DNA from: Fistulifera solaris
Lineage: Eukaryota; Bacillariophyta; Bacillariophyceae; Naviculales; Stauroneidaceae
Direction of reading: 5' to 3'
DNA length: 64,000 nt
Assembly (NCBI GenBank): GCA_030295235.1
Contig: AP026152.1
Coordinates: 372,001 to 436,000 of the forward strand
Within the stretch, counting starts at the first letter, position 1, and every line of letters begins with the position of its first letter. Below are positions 22,404 to 34,021 of this stretch, piece by piece. Below the pieces are notes generated by a model. The model had not been told where the DNA came from, did no database searches, and saw only the letters and a program-made list of their open reading frames with translations. Position numbers and translations under genes: made by a program.

Positions 22404-22781
22404 TTATTTTGTGACAGTCTTCTTGGGCAACAAGACAGCGTGAATGTTGGGCAACACACCTCCCGAGGCGATGGTGACTCCTCCCAACAACTTGTTCAAT
22501 TCCTCATCGTTCTTGACGGCCAAAGTGATGTGACGGGGAACAATACGAGTCTTCTTGTTGTCACGAGCGGCGTTTCCGGCCAACTCCAAGATTTCCGCGC
22601 ACAAGTACTCGAGCACAGCGGCCAAGTAGACGGGAGCTCCGGCACCCATACGCGTCGCGTACTTTCCTTGACGCAAGTAACGTCCGATACGACCGACGGG
22701 GAACTGCAAGCCGGCCTTGGAGGAGCTGCTGGTGGATTTCTTGTCTCCGCGACCTCCCTTTCCTTTTCCTTTTCCAGACAT
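22404..22781 (-). CDS. Histone H2A (copy 2)
   Basis: Core histone of 125 residues, identical in protein sequence to the copy at 12653-13030 and in opposite orientation. Only scattered synonymous changes separate the coding sequences, and the 5' UTR matches for about 75 nt with one difference. The identity stops upstream, where the promoters differ. It lies head to head with H3. A recent duplication or gene conversion is the simplest reading. Confidence 0.98.
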   Translation of the reverse strand: MSGKGKGKGGRGDKKSTSSSSKAGLQFPVGRIGRYLRQGKYATRMGAGAPVYLAAVLEYLCAEILELAGNAARDNKKTRIVPRHITLAVKNDEELNKLLGGVTIASGGVLPNIHAVLLPKKTVTK

Positions 22782-23588
<807 letters not shown>

Positions 23589-23628
23589 GTTCGTTACTCC
23601 TTTGCCTCGGTATGAGGTTATCCAAACC

Positions 23629-23644
23629 GGAGGTCTTTACCTCC
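23629..23644 (+). terminator. Histone 3' stem-loop of H3
   Basis: Stem GGAGGT/ACCTCC with loop CTTT, 40 nt past the stop, flanked by AAACC and ACCCAAAC. ACCCAAACAAACAAAG follows at 23645-23660. Confidence 0.93.
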
Positions 23645-23806
23645 ACCCAAACAAACAAAGACACATTTTGCCTTGATTCGGAAACTTGTTGTATTTGGTA
23701 TTTCGAAACTTCTTTTGGTCTCTACTACTCAGTATCGTCCTTTATTATTTCTTTTAGCTTTTAGTAGACTTACCTGGTGCTTGTAATCATTATTATTTCT
23801 GCCAAT

Positions 23807-24508
23807 TTACAAGACATCGTCAGTGATCCATCGTGTCACCCTATCACGTAAGTCATCTTCATTATCACTTTTCACTAATACCACTTGCCTGTCCTCTCTA
23901 TCGTGTCTTTCTTTCGTTCGCAATGCCCCCTTCCAATATACATCACTATCCAGCTGCGTTGCTAGGATCATCATGGGGACGGATCCTGGTTCGAGTTTCA
24001 TGGTCCAATGGGCATAATGCTCGACGTAGTCATGGAATAAGGAACGCGACGCACTCGTTGTCGCGTAATAACGCTCCAGTGCCTGGACGCTATCGCCGTG
24101 GTCCAGTGGCAATGGATCGACCATGATCAGGCCCTGGAGTGGCAACGACTCGAGATAAAATTGTGCCAACCACGAAATCATGGGACCCCGACTCAACAAA
24201 ACCGCATCATGAGTCCCAAGATGAGACAGATCGCTCGACAGTTCTCGGAGGGCCGCATCAAAATCATGGGTCGCCGTGACAGAAATTTGTGCAAAGGAAA
24301 ATCCGTGCTCGTGGACCAAAGTCGAACGCCACGTATTCCAAGACTGCGCATAAAAACCTTCGTCTTCGGCCAAGACAATGGTGCATGGTCGTTCTGGAAC
24401 AAGACTCGTCAAGACCGGCTCTTCTATCATGGTCAACAGATTGCGACGGAGGAGGGGAACGCATTTATTGGGAAAACTCCGCGACAGCAGGGATACAGGG
24501 TAGATCAT
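23807..24508 (-). CDS. Alpha/beta-hydrolase-like protein, possibly mitochondrial
   Basis: Protein of 233 residues in one frame. The first ~26 residues are basic and amphipathic (SLLSRSFPNKCVPLLRRNLL), as in mitochondrial presequences. The remainder alternates strands and helices in the manner of an alpha/beta hydrolase: TIVLAEDEGF, then THDAVLLSRGPMISWLAQFY, then LQGLIMVDPLPLDHG. The usual G-x-S-x-G elbow is not seen; LLSRGP sits at the expected place, so it may be inactive or belong to another fold. A late Asp/His pair (ILATQLDSD; ...) is not decisive. The family call is tentative. Convergent with H3. Confidence 0.55.
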   Translation of the reverse strand: MIYPVSLLSRSFPNKCVPLLRRNLLTMIEEPVLTSLVPERPCTIVLAEDEGFYAQSWNTWRSTLVHEHGFSFAQISVTATHDFDAALRELSSDLSHLGTHDAVLLSRGPMISWLAQFYLESLPLQGLIMVDPLPLDHGDSVQALERYYATTSASRSLFHDYVEHYAHWTMKLEPGSVPMMILATQLDSDVYWKGALRTKERHDREDRQVVLVKSDNEDDLRDRVTRWITDDVL

Positions 24509-25146
24509 CGTTTTTCGTCCGACCTTTTTTTTTGTTCATAAGCAACTGCTTTCTGTAGTTTTTAGCGCGGTGACAAATCGCCTCTGAGAATAAAAAAGCA
24601 TGTTGTGTTCTACAGAACGTATGTTAATGACAAGGTATACTTGACAACAACAAAAAACAAACATTCCGTTGCAATAGGAAAAAGTGCACTTCTGCCATTG
24701 TCTCTCAAGACTCACCTCTGGCATCTTGAGTCACTCGTTGATCGTTGCTAATAGAGCATCGACGTACAGACTGAAAAGATGTTTGGTGTGTAAAGTAAAG
24801 TGTACAGGCATGAGTACCGCTTCGCCCTCAACGCTAAAAACTCTCAGCAGGGACGCAAGAAACGACGAGACGAAGGGGACCTTGCTTTTTGCGGTCCATT
24901 GATGTCGTTAACGAAGCAAATAATAATCAACCCCGATGCTTCGCGAAACAAATTCGAACTATTGGTTCTAGATAATTTTACTAGAGCTAATCAGAGAGCT
25001 GAGCGTGCGCTTGCAGAAAGTAGGTGACGAAACGTTTCGGGTGAACAGGAGAGACCCCTATATAAGGTTTCAGCACTCTCTTTCTCATCGGGAAGTCTGT
25101 TTCGGAAAATTTTATCAATTTTTTTACAGTAGAGTGAGACATAAGT
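24509..25146 (+). promoter_or_regulatory. Kinase promoter region with TATA box
   Basis: Spacer upstream of the AGC kinase. A TATA box (TATATAAG) lies at 25059-25066, about 80 nt before the ATG. A 20-nt segment at 24664-24683 is repeated exactly at 46273-46292. No gene recognised. Confidence 0.5.
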
Positions 25147-27015
25147 ATGGGGCAAGAAGCATCACTACCGCAAGGGGTGGAAAATGGCGACGAAAATTTA
25201 GAACAAATGGCGCGGGCTCCTCCTTCGGCGGTCGATCCGTCGTTGCCACCACCGCCGCCGCCTCCCCGCAGCGGCAGAAAATTAATCAACGCCATGTTTC
25301 GGTCAAATCAACAACAACAACTACAGCCGGGAGACTTGGATCCGAACAATGAAAATGGCCCCGGTGAAACGGATGCGGAACCAGACGAAAGTCGACCAGC
25401 GAATGAACCGCAGTCAGCTTCTTTACCGAATCATGAGAAACCTTCGCCGCGAAAGACCATTTTTCCAGGAGGGAAAAATTTAATCAATTCGATGAGGAAT
25501 TTGTCGTTACGATCCAAGCCCAAGGCCGCGGCCGGAGCAGCCGATTGGGAGAAACAATGGGACGAGGATGATGAAGATTCCTCGGAAGAAGAGGAAGTCG
25601 GTCCATTGCACTTTCAAGATCCGCCAGTGGAAGAGGATGCCAAGCTGCCGGCACAGACTGTACCCGAGAATCAGGAAGTTAGTGTAATATCCAGTGACGA
25701 TGCGTTAGAATGGGACACGGCGGTACAGCAAAATCTCGAAGAGAAACCAGACATACAAATGTTCTTGCCCATGCTTCGTGTTCTGGGCAAGGGATCTTTC
25801 GGAAAGGTAATAACTTTTTTGTCCATGAAAATGCCACGAGTACGGTCGACTCACAATAGTCTTTATACACCAGGTCGTACTTGTACAGAAGAGAACAGGG
25901 AAAGATCGCGGTGGCTTATATGCCATGAAAATATTACGAAAATCACATTTGGTGAAACGGCGTCAGATTGAACGTACAAAAACTGAGAGAAAAGTGCTAT
26001 CTCTTGTCAATCATCCTTTCATAATGAAACTCCATTTTGCTTTCCAATCAGAAGACAAACTTTACTTGGTACTCGATTACTGTCCGGGTGGTGAACTCTT
26101 TTTTCACTTGTCGCGGTTTCGACGGTTCCCCGAAAGGGTAGCGCGATTTTTGCTGCAGAATTGTTACTGGCGATCGGTCACATACACAAGCGCGGTATTA
26201 TATTTCGTGACATGAAACCTGAAAATGTTCTACTGGATGCGGACGGGAACGTGAAGCTCGGAGATTTTGGACTCGCCAAATGTGGAATAGTGCACCCTTT
26301 GGAAGGGGCTCTCTCTATGTGCGGCACACCGGAGTATATGGCGCCGGAGGTTTTAGCACAAGCCGGTCATGGTTTTTGCGTCGATTACTGGGGATTAGGA
26401 ATGATACTTTACGAAATGATGACAGGTCTACCACCGTGGTATACCACAGATCGAGCGAAACTGTTTCGCAAACTGAAAAGCGCACCACTGGATATTCCCT
26501 CTTATTTTAGTGCACAGGCGGCAAGTTGTGTGACTGGATTGCTCGAACGAGATCCACGGCGGCGTTTGGGAGTATTAGGAATTCGCTCGGCCATGGAACA
26601 CTCTTTCTTCCGTAATGTTAATTGGAGAGCGTTGTATGCCAGAAGAGTCGAGCCACCGATACGGCCCTGTGAAGGCTGGAAGTCACCAGAATCCATTCGG
26701 TACAATGAAGAGATGGGTGGCCAGGCATCTGTCGATGATTTTGCTGCCATCGAAGAAATCAATGCTTGCGATCTGGACGCGGCGGTTCAGAACTTCGAGA
26801 ATCAATTTACGCGGATGCCCGTTGAGTCAGAAGATCATGGAAGTCAACATCAAGCGGAAGAATTAGCCGCTTTATCTGAACTAAATGCAGATACATTTCG
26901 GGGATTCTCGTACGATGGGAAAGAACACCCGCTTGAAATTTCGAATCAAGACAGTTCGACTTCACTCGACTCGTCTGGGCCGGCTCATCAAGTTCAGCCT
27001 CATACTCTCGATTAA
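25147..27015 (+). CDS. AGC-family Ser/Thr kinase (S6K/SGK/Akt-like), N-myristoylation signal
   Basis: Starts MGQEASLPQ, a plausible N-myristoylation site, then a ~215-residue low-complexity region with a proline run and acidic stretches. The kinase domain begins MLRVLGKGSFGK; an intron at 25807-25873 (67 nt) falls after it, and VVLVQKRTGKDRGGLYAMK continues, with the catalytic Lys in AMK. The frame breaks at five T (26147-26151); with six it reads RVARFFAAELLLAIGHIHKR as expected. The catalytic loop is FRDMKPENVLL, then GDFGLAK, and activation loop SMCGTPEYMAPEVL. After the kinase core there is an AGC tail with a hydrophobic motif FRGFSYDG (F-x-x-F-S-Y). Those two sites suggest PDK1 and TORC2-type regulation, by family knowledge. 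No PH or C2 domain is seen, so lipid anchoring might replace it. Confidence 0.9.
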
Positions 27016-27304
27016 AGCTACGCCGAGCATTGAAAAACCATGTAAATCATCTGACTGCACATAGTGTAGACTATTCCTACTTTGAACCCCCTTTTCTGGT
27101 TGTATCGTATGAAAAGATTGCAAATGAGCTTGAAGTGTATAAACGGACGTGGTATTGCACCGATGATCGTGGTTTGTTGGGTATTGCGTTGGTAGGACGA
27201 TAGTTTACCTTCACATCATCGAAGTCCTGTACAGCCTAAGTCAGAGCGACAAAAGTCAACAAGTTCAATGGCATGCTATTACTATGTACACTGCGAAGCG
27301 TATG

Positions 27305-27976
27305 CTAAACATCCTCTTGTTGAGTAGTTTGCTCGCCCAAAAGGATGCGATTCAGTGCTGGCCTCGTCATGATTCCGCATCGACAGTTGGGACACTCGAT
27401 GTTATTCTTTCTCGTGACGGAAGACATCCAATCGCAAATACAGTTGCTATGAAACAAATGATGACAGCTTGGGGTTTTGAACACGCTTTCGCCGGGTATC
27501 AGTCCGTGGATGCAAATCGAGCAAAGCACTGTCGAGCTATCTGTTTGCGCGTATTCTTCTTCATCTTCTCGTTGCGTATCTTCTACTTTTCGGTTCATAC
27601 GCTGGCTGTGCTCGCGATGGTCGTTGAGCTTGCATTCTTTTATTGTTTCGACTGAGAGATGAAACAAAGGAAGCGTATTCATTAGTCTTTCCTTGCGAAC
27701 GCCACTAGGCACTGCTTCAACACTATGCATTATGATTCTTTGCTCATCTTCATTCGAAGAGTCTCTCGTAGGTATGGTTCGCCGGTGATACCAGGGACAT
27801 AAGCTCCGTATTAAATCAACACGCGCACGTTCGGGTTCATTCAGAATACAACAATCAATTAAAGTGTTGGTCCCAAACCGCAAGATCACCATACCGATCA
27901 TCAGAGCCATGATGGCTGCTAAAATGAGTAAAGCCTCTTTCGTTTTTTCGTGATCATCTGCATCACTGGTGTCCAT
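27305..27976 (-). CDS. RING-H2 membrane protein, likely E3 ubiquitin ligase (1)
   Basis: Protein of 223 residues, one intact exon. One membrane helix near residues 17-35 (LLILAAIMALMIGMVILRFG), then a cytosolic linker, and a C-terminal RING-H2 finger: CSICIHGL, CHHLFHSNCICDWM, then CPNCRC (C3H2C3). Such proteins recruit E2 enzymes and ubiquitinate membrane or vesicular clients. The neighbour at 28956-29608 has the same layout and shares VEAVP..R..R-L-[IM]..LPLF in the linker, so the two are tandem paralogues. Substrate unknown. Confidence 0.88.
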   Translation of the reverse strand: MDTSDADDHEKTKEALLILAAIMALMIGMVILRFGTNTLIDCCILNEPERARVDLIRSLCPWYHRRTIPTRDSSNEDEQRIIMHSVEAVPSGVRKERLMNTLPLFHLSVETIKECKLNDHREHSQRMNRKVEDTQREDEEEYAQTDSSTVLCSICIHGLIPGESVFKTPSCHHLFHSNCICDWMSSVTRKNNIECPNCRCGIMTRPALNRILLGEQTTQQEDV

Positions 27977-28955
27977 TTTAAAGGGAAGAAAAGCCGCCAG
28001 ACCCCAGGCAGCAATAAATGTTTCTCGACAAGGTTACACCAAACTTGTTGTTACGTGAACAATGGATGAAATCATTCGACAGCCTCCGACAACTTCGCTG
28101 CTTTCCAGTCTCCCTAGTAGCTCGTTCTAGCAGATTGCGGGTAAAGGATAGAAATAGACTCCGTATGTTTAGAATATCGGTATAGAATGAATCAATTGCG
28201 CTCCAATAGAATTGCGGGGCAATTTCTCGCATTTTCCGCATGACGCATCGTCGCTATTCTATTGAGCTCTTCTTCAACGTACACAAATCAAGATACTCGA
28301 GCAAGTACAGTACCAGTACCGGGTTTTTTCCTTCCTTCGACGAAGTGATTGAAATCTAGCTTCTCCAAGCATTCTACCCGTTTCGTCTATACCGACGTGC
28401 TAAACAAATTGTTCTAGTAGGTCACAATTATAATGATATGCATCTTCGTTACAAAGTCCATAACGTTTACTTAATAAAATACCTCACCGGCAAGCAAGGT
28501 CGGATGTTTGCAGTCATTCAATTCTGCACCCTAGCTAGCTAGGTTGAAAAGAGAGTGTGACGAAGGGGCGAGAGGACTAGTTGACATCGGGAGTAAGGTA
28601 AAGGACAAGTTATAGGTTCATGGCACGCTTTCTGAATGAAAAGAAGCTGCTTGCAAGTCGCGAAATATTATACTCCGTACTACTTCGCATTTTGCATCCA
28701 GAGTTTGCGTGACGTTGCCTGCCTAAGATTTGAGCCAAATTTTCGTCAGAGATCATGAATGCACTTCGACCTCCATCCACCCCAGTGTTATCACACAGCC
28801 TTCGCGTCCGTCATTTTACTACGTAGCTCTCTAAAACCAACACCCAAACTTATCTTATTTCCCGTGAAACAATGATTCACCAACCAATCTTTGTGAATGT
28901 GCAGCAGCAACAGCAAGACGCCAATCCATTGCGACGCAGTGCGGCGCCCAGTTAA
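27977..28955. other. Intergenic between RING-H2 paralogues
   Basis: About 980 nt. It probably holds the promoter of the first RING-H2 gene. A 27-codon frame with a Gln run (28872-28955, plus strand) abuts the 3' end of the second RING gene, but nothing supports it as a gene. No repeat seen. Confidence 0.4.
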
Positions 28956-29608
28956 TTATACGTTTTCCGGCTCCAATTGTCCACCGAGATAAACACGGTT
29001 CAGTGCTCTCCTAGTGATGATGGTGCTGCGGCAGTTCGGACACTCGATTTTATCACCCCCGCTTTGAGTTATCATCCATTCACCGATGCAATTCCGATGA
29101 AACAAGTGATGACAGTGTGGGGTGATGAAAACGCTGTCGCTGGCCTTCAGCTCCTGGACGCAAATAGAACAATCCGAATTGTTTATGGTGGACCGCATGT
29201 TGTCGTCTCGTTTTTGTATCATTGTCTCTTGGTCGTTTGATACTTCTCCATGCTTTCTTTGAGGACCCTTTTCAAGCCTTTGCTCTTCTAATTCCTCAGT
29301 TGAAATGTGAAAAGAGGCAGCGCACTGATCAGTCTATCCTTGCGGATACGGACGGGAACAGCTTCGACGTCTTGCACTGTGATGGGTCTTTCCCGAGTCG
29401 AAACTTCGTGTCGTGGCTGGTTCTGCCGATGACACCATTGACATAATTTACACGTTCGCGCTTGCTGTTCGTCGTCCGAAATGCAGTGCTCCACCAAACA
29501 AATTGTTCCGTACCAATAGAACACAAAGCCGATTAGAACGCCTATCACACCTGCTGTAATAATGACAATCTCCTCAACTTTTCGGTCTTCTGCTTCATTG
29601 GCTGACAT
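28956..29608 (-). CDS. RING-H2 membrane protein, likely E3 ubiquitin ligase (2)
   Basis: Paralogue of the previous RING-H2 gene. Start taken at MSANEAEDRK (29608), because the longer frame begins at a TTG. One membrane helix follows (IVIITAGVIGVLIGFVFYW). The frame breaks at four A on the plus strand (29310-29313); one more base gives LPLFHISTEELEEQRLEKG, parallel to LPLFHLSVETIKE in paralogue 1, and leads into the RING-H2 finger CSICVQEL, CHHLFHRNCIGEWM, CPNCRS. The alignment with the paralogue across the break is the best evidence that the break is an assembly error. Length about 217 residues. Confidence 0.83.
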
Positions 29609-29917
29609 ACTGGCAAATGGATTTGTTCTTGAAGGACTGAGAAAATCAAGACCTGGCGATAGTATGCCGTTCCGGTTAGCGTGCTTATTCCGCGATTGAT
29701 CGAGGCGTTCAAATTGAGCCAAGGTATGCTATTGCAAATGAAAATTTGAAAACGATTGCTGAAGTCGGCTGCTATGTGTTTCATTTGTGGAAAAAATCGA
29801 AATTTTTTCATCTTTTCAACCACGACTCAAGTCACACGGACGAAGACGTACCGTACCACAAGGGGTGCTATTGCTAAAGCTATACCTGGTACTTGTACCA
29901 AAACCAGCGTCCTAGAT

Positions 29918-31490
29918 CTATGAGCTGACCGGAAGAAACTTGCCTGGATTCAAGATCATCTTAGGGTCCAGTAGAGCTTTCATAGATCGCATCCAATCGA
30001 GCGTAATTTCATTATGAACGCTAGGAAGAAGATGATTTTTCGCCTGCCCCAGTCCGTGCTCGGCCGATATGGATCCGCCACGCTTTAGAATGGAATGAAA
30101 CACATACGGTTCCAAAGCATTCACAAGATCTTTCTGCACTTCACGTTCACCAATAGTCGTCACATTGAAATGCAAATTACCATCAAGAATATGACCCCAA
30201 TTGGCATTGACCAGTGATGATTCGGTCCGACCGAGCGGACCCAACCGTTCCAGTCGCATTTCCTGGATCCAATCTTGAAATTGCGCAATCGGCAAAGATA
30301 CATCGTACTTGTATGTGTAACCCAATTGCGCCACGGTGGGATTCGCACTTTCTCGGATCTGCCAAAAGGATTGGTACTGCTTCATATCTTGCGCCAAGAC
30401 TCCATTGAGAATGTCGTTTTGAACCGCTTCCAAAAAAGTTTGCCACTTTTCTTGATCATGGTCGGCATTCGATCCGTGTGTATCAATGAGCAGAAAGAAG
30501 GGCCCTCCTTCCAGTACCGCCGAATCACTCCGTAGTGTCTCCGCCGATAGGGGCATTTTGTGTCGTCCCGATGCTTCCACCAACGTCCAGATAGCCGCAT
30601 CCATGGATTCCATCGCGGCCAGTATTTCTCCCAAATACTGTCTTGCTTTTTGTAGAACGAGCAATACTTGGTTGTAGGAAGCACACGCCACAAAGGCGGC
30701 TTGTTTCGATCGGGGCAACGGTGCACACGCCAAAGTGACGCCCGTAATAATGCCCAACGTTCCTTCCGATCCGAGAAACAGTTGATGCCATTTGTAGCCC
30801 GTATTGTCTTTCAGATTGTTGCGTTGACGATAATTGTAATCCAGAATGCGTCCATCGGCCAAGACGACTTCCAGACCCAACACATTGCCCGCCAAACTCC
30901 CGTATTTGCGGAAATACGGTCCGCCCGCGTTGGTCGAAAGATTGCCCCCAATTTGACACGTTCCTTTGGCACCCAAATCCAAAGGCACGAGCCAACCCTG
31001 GTCAGCGCAGTAATCTTGCAAGTTTTGTAAGACGACACCCGCTTGGCAGGTCACAATCCCCATAAGCGGATCCAACGCTGTAATTTGATTCATCTGTTGC
31101 AATTGGAGAATGATTTCCTGGTGGGCCCTGGTGGGGACACTCTCCCACCAAACCCGTTTTACCACCTTGTGGAACGATCGGCAAACGACGTTCGTGACAA
31201 TACCGGAGTAGGGCGGACACTTGTGCCGTCGTTTGCGGACGCAACAAGAGACGGGCCGGCGCCGGCCCGTAGTGCCCCGTCCAATCGGTGCTGGCGGCGG
31301 TCACGATCGGGTCCGATGCCGGCAACAACAAGGATGGGTTGTGTCCTAGAATTTCGGAAAATACCTGGATATCGGATTCGGTCAGTGAATTGTAGGGTTG
31401 ATGAAGTCGTCGTAAGGTGAATATGAATGGCGGTGAACGAGAACATGATAGTATCTTCCGGCGGCTCGAGGAAAAGAAAATGGAAGCCAT
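29918..31490 (-). CDS. D2HGDH: D-2-hydroxyglutarate dehydrogenase (FAD-linked), mitochondrial
   Basis: FAD oxidoreductase that oxidises D-2-hydroxyglutarate to 2-oxoglutarate. Start at MASIFFSSSRRK, a mitochondrial-type presequence; the longer frame begins at a GTG. The PCMH-type FAD domain reads LLLRPQTTAQVSALLRYCHE, then VPQGGKTGLVG; here the frame breaks at three C on the plus strand (31145-31147), and with four it continues ESVPTRAHQEIILQLQQMNQ. Next come LGAKGTCQIGGNLSTNAGG and LFLGSEGTLGIITGVTL, both classic for this family. The C-terminal cap ends GSISAEHGLGQAKNH and DPKMILNPGKFLP. A D-lactate dehydrogenase is the main alternative; the NTGLVG/STNAGG and ISAEHG..K sequences are common to both, so the name is likely, not certain. 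Confidence 0.85.
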
Positions 31491-32317
31491 GATGTATCTG
31501 CGCGCTAACAATTCTCGGTTCGGCACTATTGATGATTCTCATTCATCGTGCGTGCGGTTCAATCATTGTGAATGGTTACGTGTTGTTGTTTTTTGCTATT
31601 GTTGTCTCAATACATTGAAAGGATTGGATTGCTGCGCAAAAGTAAAATGCGATGCGGCTTTTTTGGGTTGCGAAAAAAATTCCCAAAAAATTACTATCAC
31701 ATAAAAAGACCACTGCACATCTCGTGACTCCATGAATGGCAATCACGGACTTTCGAATACCTTTAGTTTTTGTAAAGAAAACACTCTTTCAAAGGCTGGA
31801 GAGCATTGCAATGATTACTCTGAATAGTATTGTCGTTTTGACGATGTTATTGGATTCATTCGCTGCTATGGTGTTCGTTGAATTTCCTTTACGAAAATAA
31901 ACCAATAATTACTATAGCATAAACAGAAGGCGACCTTTGTTGTGACTGAAAGTAAATCCAGTCCCGGACTTCGGGCTTCTTTCTGCGACGATGGTGTGTT
32001 GACTACGAGGTATTCAAGAGAGGCTCCTTCTGTATGAAATAATTTCGAAACAGCAAACAACGTGGGAGACCAGCGGACCTAAATGCATGTCATTCGACCC
32101 AAGAGGATAGTTACCAGGTACACTGGGTATCGACTTTTGCGCAACTTGCAACCCTAATTCCGTCTGCCAGCCGGCCGTGAAGGGGGAAGTTTTCGAGATA
32201 TGCTGCGCGAGAATGAGAAAATGCGACGATGATGATGAAGTGTTCGCAAATCAAGGGGAGCATAACAACGTTATATTATACCGTCTCTCCCTGTTCTACA
32301 TTCATAACATCCCTACA
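31491..32317. other. Intergenic, no gene seen
   Basis: Divergent spacer between the D2HGDH-like and LYR genes. T-rich patches near 31590. A 15-nt word AACCCTAATTCCGTC at 32150-32164 recurs at 54656-54670. No gene recognised. Confidence 0.45.
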
Positions 32318-33001
32318 ATGTTTCGTTTGCATTCAAAACTGACCCGGAAAAGCAGACGCTGGTTCGCTACAGCTACGGAAGAACAGTTATTGCGGGAAGA
32401 AGCGAAAGCTTTGACGTTGAAATTGTATCGAGCGTGTGTCCGATCGGTGCGGCACATTCGCCACGGCAATACGTTGGATGAAGCCGAATTTCAAAGACGC
32501 GAAGAAGAGCGTCTCGATTTGCTCAATGATGATCCTAGTACTAGCAAACGCAACCCGATGCTGTCCATGTTACCTCCCGTCGATCGAGAGGACGAATTGC
32601 GATCACGGGCCGAATATTACCTACAGTACGCCCGCGATTATTTTCAACAAGAAGCTGCCTGTCTGGACGGGGAACAGTGGTTTCAGCAGCGTGTAGCGCG
32701 GTATGTTTATAGTTTGCATCGTGGAGAACATCAGCGGAAATGGTTGTTGCAAGATATGGGGTTCGATGATCCTTTTTCGGGTTTGGATGAAATCCGTCTG
32801 GAGTTGTTTCAGAAGAATGCACAAGCCTTGGCTGCTCAACAAGATCCGGCGATAGAGGGACGCAGAACGAGTACTACTAAGGTCGAAAATCGGGTCGTGG
32901 AGGATGACAACGCATACGCTTGGAGTGACGATGAAGAGGAAGGAGACGAACGACATCTTCCCGGTTGGTATAAGAATGCGAAAAGTGGAGGAGATGTCTA
33001 A
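32318..33001 (+). CDS. LYR-motif protein, probably mitochondrial
   Basis: Protein of 227 residues from the ATG at 32318; the in-frame extension upstream does not resemble protein. The N-terminus MFRLHSKLTRKSRRWFATA is an Arg-rich mitochondrial presequence. It is followed by ALTLKLYRACVRSVRHIRHG, which carries the L-Y-R signature of Complex1_LYR proteins, helpers that bind acyl carrier protein in Fe-S and respiratory-complex assembly. The rest is helical and charged (YYLQYARDYFQQEA, WFQQRVARYVYSLHRGEHQR), ending acidic. It is longer than most LYR proteins (about 90-150). Which complex it serves cannot be told. Confidence 0.65.
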   Translation: MFRLHSKLTRKSRRWFATATEEQLLREEAKALTLKLYRACVRSVRHIRHGNTLDEAEFQRREEERLDLLNDDPSTSKRNPMLSMLPPVDREDELRSRAEYYLQYARDYFQQEAACLDGEQWFQQRVARYVYSLHRGEHQRKWLLQDMGFDDPFSGLDEIRLELFQKNAQALAAQQDPAIEGRRTSTTKVENRVVEDDNAYAWSDDEEEGDERHLPGWYKNAKSGGDV

Positions 33002-33334
33002 AGAAGCGCAAAAGAGTGACTACTTCGGATCGCATTTACTGTGAGGCGTTCTATTTTCTCTGCATGGTCTTGTTCGAGCTGCTTTTTTTTCGTGGGCATT
33101 TCGGTAACAAATACGGTCGTAAAGGATGGCGCAGCCGCATGTCCGTGAAACTATGCATTCTCACAAAATTCTATGATTCATAAAATAAAATCATATTTAC
33201 CTGGTAAGGAATCAATTGTAGCAATTACATTTAATAATGATGTAAGCGTCAATTCCAGCGGGCTTGGATTCATCAATCAGCCATACAACGACCTTCATTG
33301 CCAAAAAATCACCTCATATAATATCTTTTCCTTT
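33002..33334. other. Convergent 3' spacer, no gene seen
   Basis: Contains the 3' ends of the LYR gene and the first lipocalin-like gene. AT-rich at 33180-33240. Nothing else recognised. Confidence 0.5.
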
Positions 33335-34021
33335 TTAATAGACACAGCCTGCATGCTCTACTGGCAACAATTGACTCACGTCCAAACCCAATTCCGTAGC
33401 ACGGTTTCGGACCGCGTCAATCACGGCAGGATCCGGTTCCGGGTCACGGGCAAAAATCCACATTCCTCCTCGGGTGTAGCAAGTCCCATCATCGCCTTCA
33501 CGATTGGGTCGTCCGGTTGTTATAATGGCCCATTCATAAGGAACTCCACTGGGACGTGGTTCATTGGCCAGAATGTCGGTATACGATCCAGCATCGACGA
33601 CCCAATAATTCGTTGATCGACTCAAGCCCAACGGCAAGAATCGAGGTCCAACGTTGGCTCTAGCCGGGTGTCTTCTCGGAAAGGGTACCACCGCACGAAA
33701 GTTAACGCTTCGTACTTCTCCTGTGACACTCCCTTTCCGGGCGCTATTGAACACGGTAATTTTCGGACGACCCAAGCAGAAGGGACAAAAGTCAGCCAGT
33801 TCATAATCGGCATACACACAATAAAACTGACTGAGAGGTTGGTAGAGCACTTTCTTTTGTTCGATGGAGTACCAACGAGCCGAAATGAACTCTTCAAAGT
33901 CAAACTCGTTCAGCGAGTCAAAGCCATCGGGAGGACAGTTTCTTCCGAGGAAAGTTGTGGATGTGTTCTGTGACGCAACACAAGTGAAGGTGAGTAGCAA
34001 GAGGGTGTTGAAGATCTTCAT
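33335..34021 (-). CDS. Secreted lipocalin-like protein (1)
   Basis: Protein of 228 residues, one intact frame. A signal peptide (KIFNTLLLLTFTCVASQ) is followed by a Cys-containing domain. The block FEEFISARWYSIEQKKVLYQ resembles the first lipocalin motif (x-G-x-W replaced by A-R-W-Y), as in the lipocalin part of violaxanthin de-epoxidase-like proteins. FYCVYADYEL then NYWVVDAGSYTD and YEWAIITTGRPNRE follow the order of lipocalin strands. Six or more Cys suggest disulfides. A close paralogue lies at 35668-36357. The cargo is unknown; assignment to the lipocalin fold is inference from pattern. Confidence 0.72.
   Translation of the reverse strand: MKIFNTLLLLTFTCVASQNTSTTFLGRNCPPDGFDSLNEFDFEEFISARWYSIEQKKVLYQPLSQFYCVYADYELADFCPFCLGRPKITVFNSARKGSVTGEVRSVNFRAVVPFPRRHPARANVGPRFLPLGLSRSTNYWVVDAGSYTDILANEPRPSGVPYEWAIITTGRPNREGDDGTCYTRGGMWIFARDPEPDPAVIDAVRNRATELGLDVSQLLPVEHAGCVY

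Noticed and set aside
28872-28955. 27-codon frame with Gln run before the second RING-H2 gene's 3' end
   Set aside because: Too short, isolated, and without any supporting feature.
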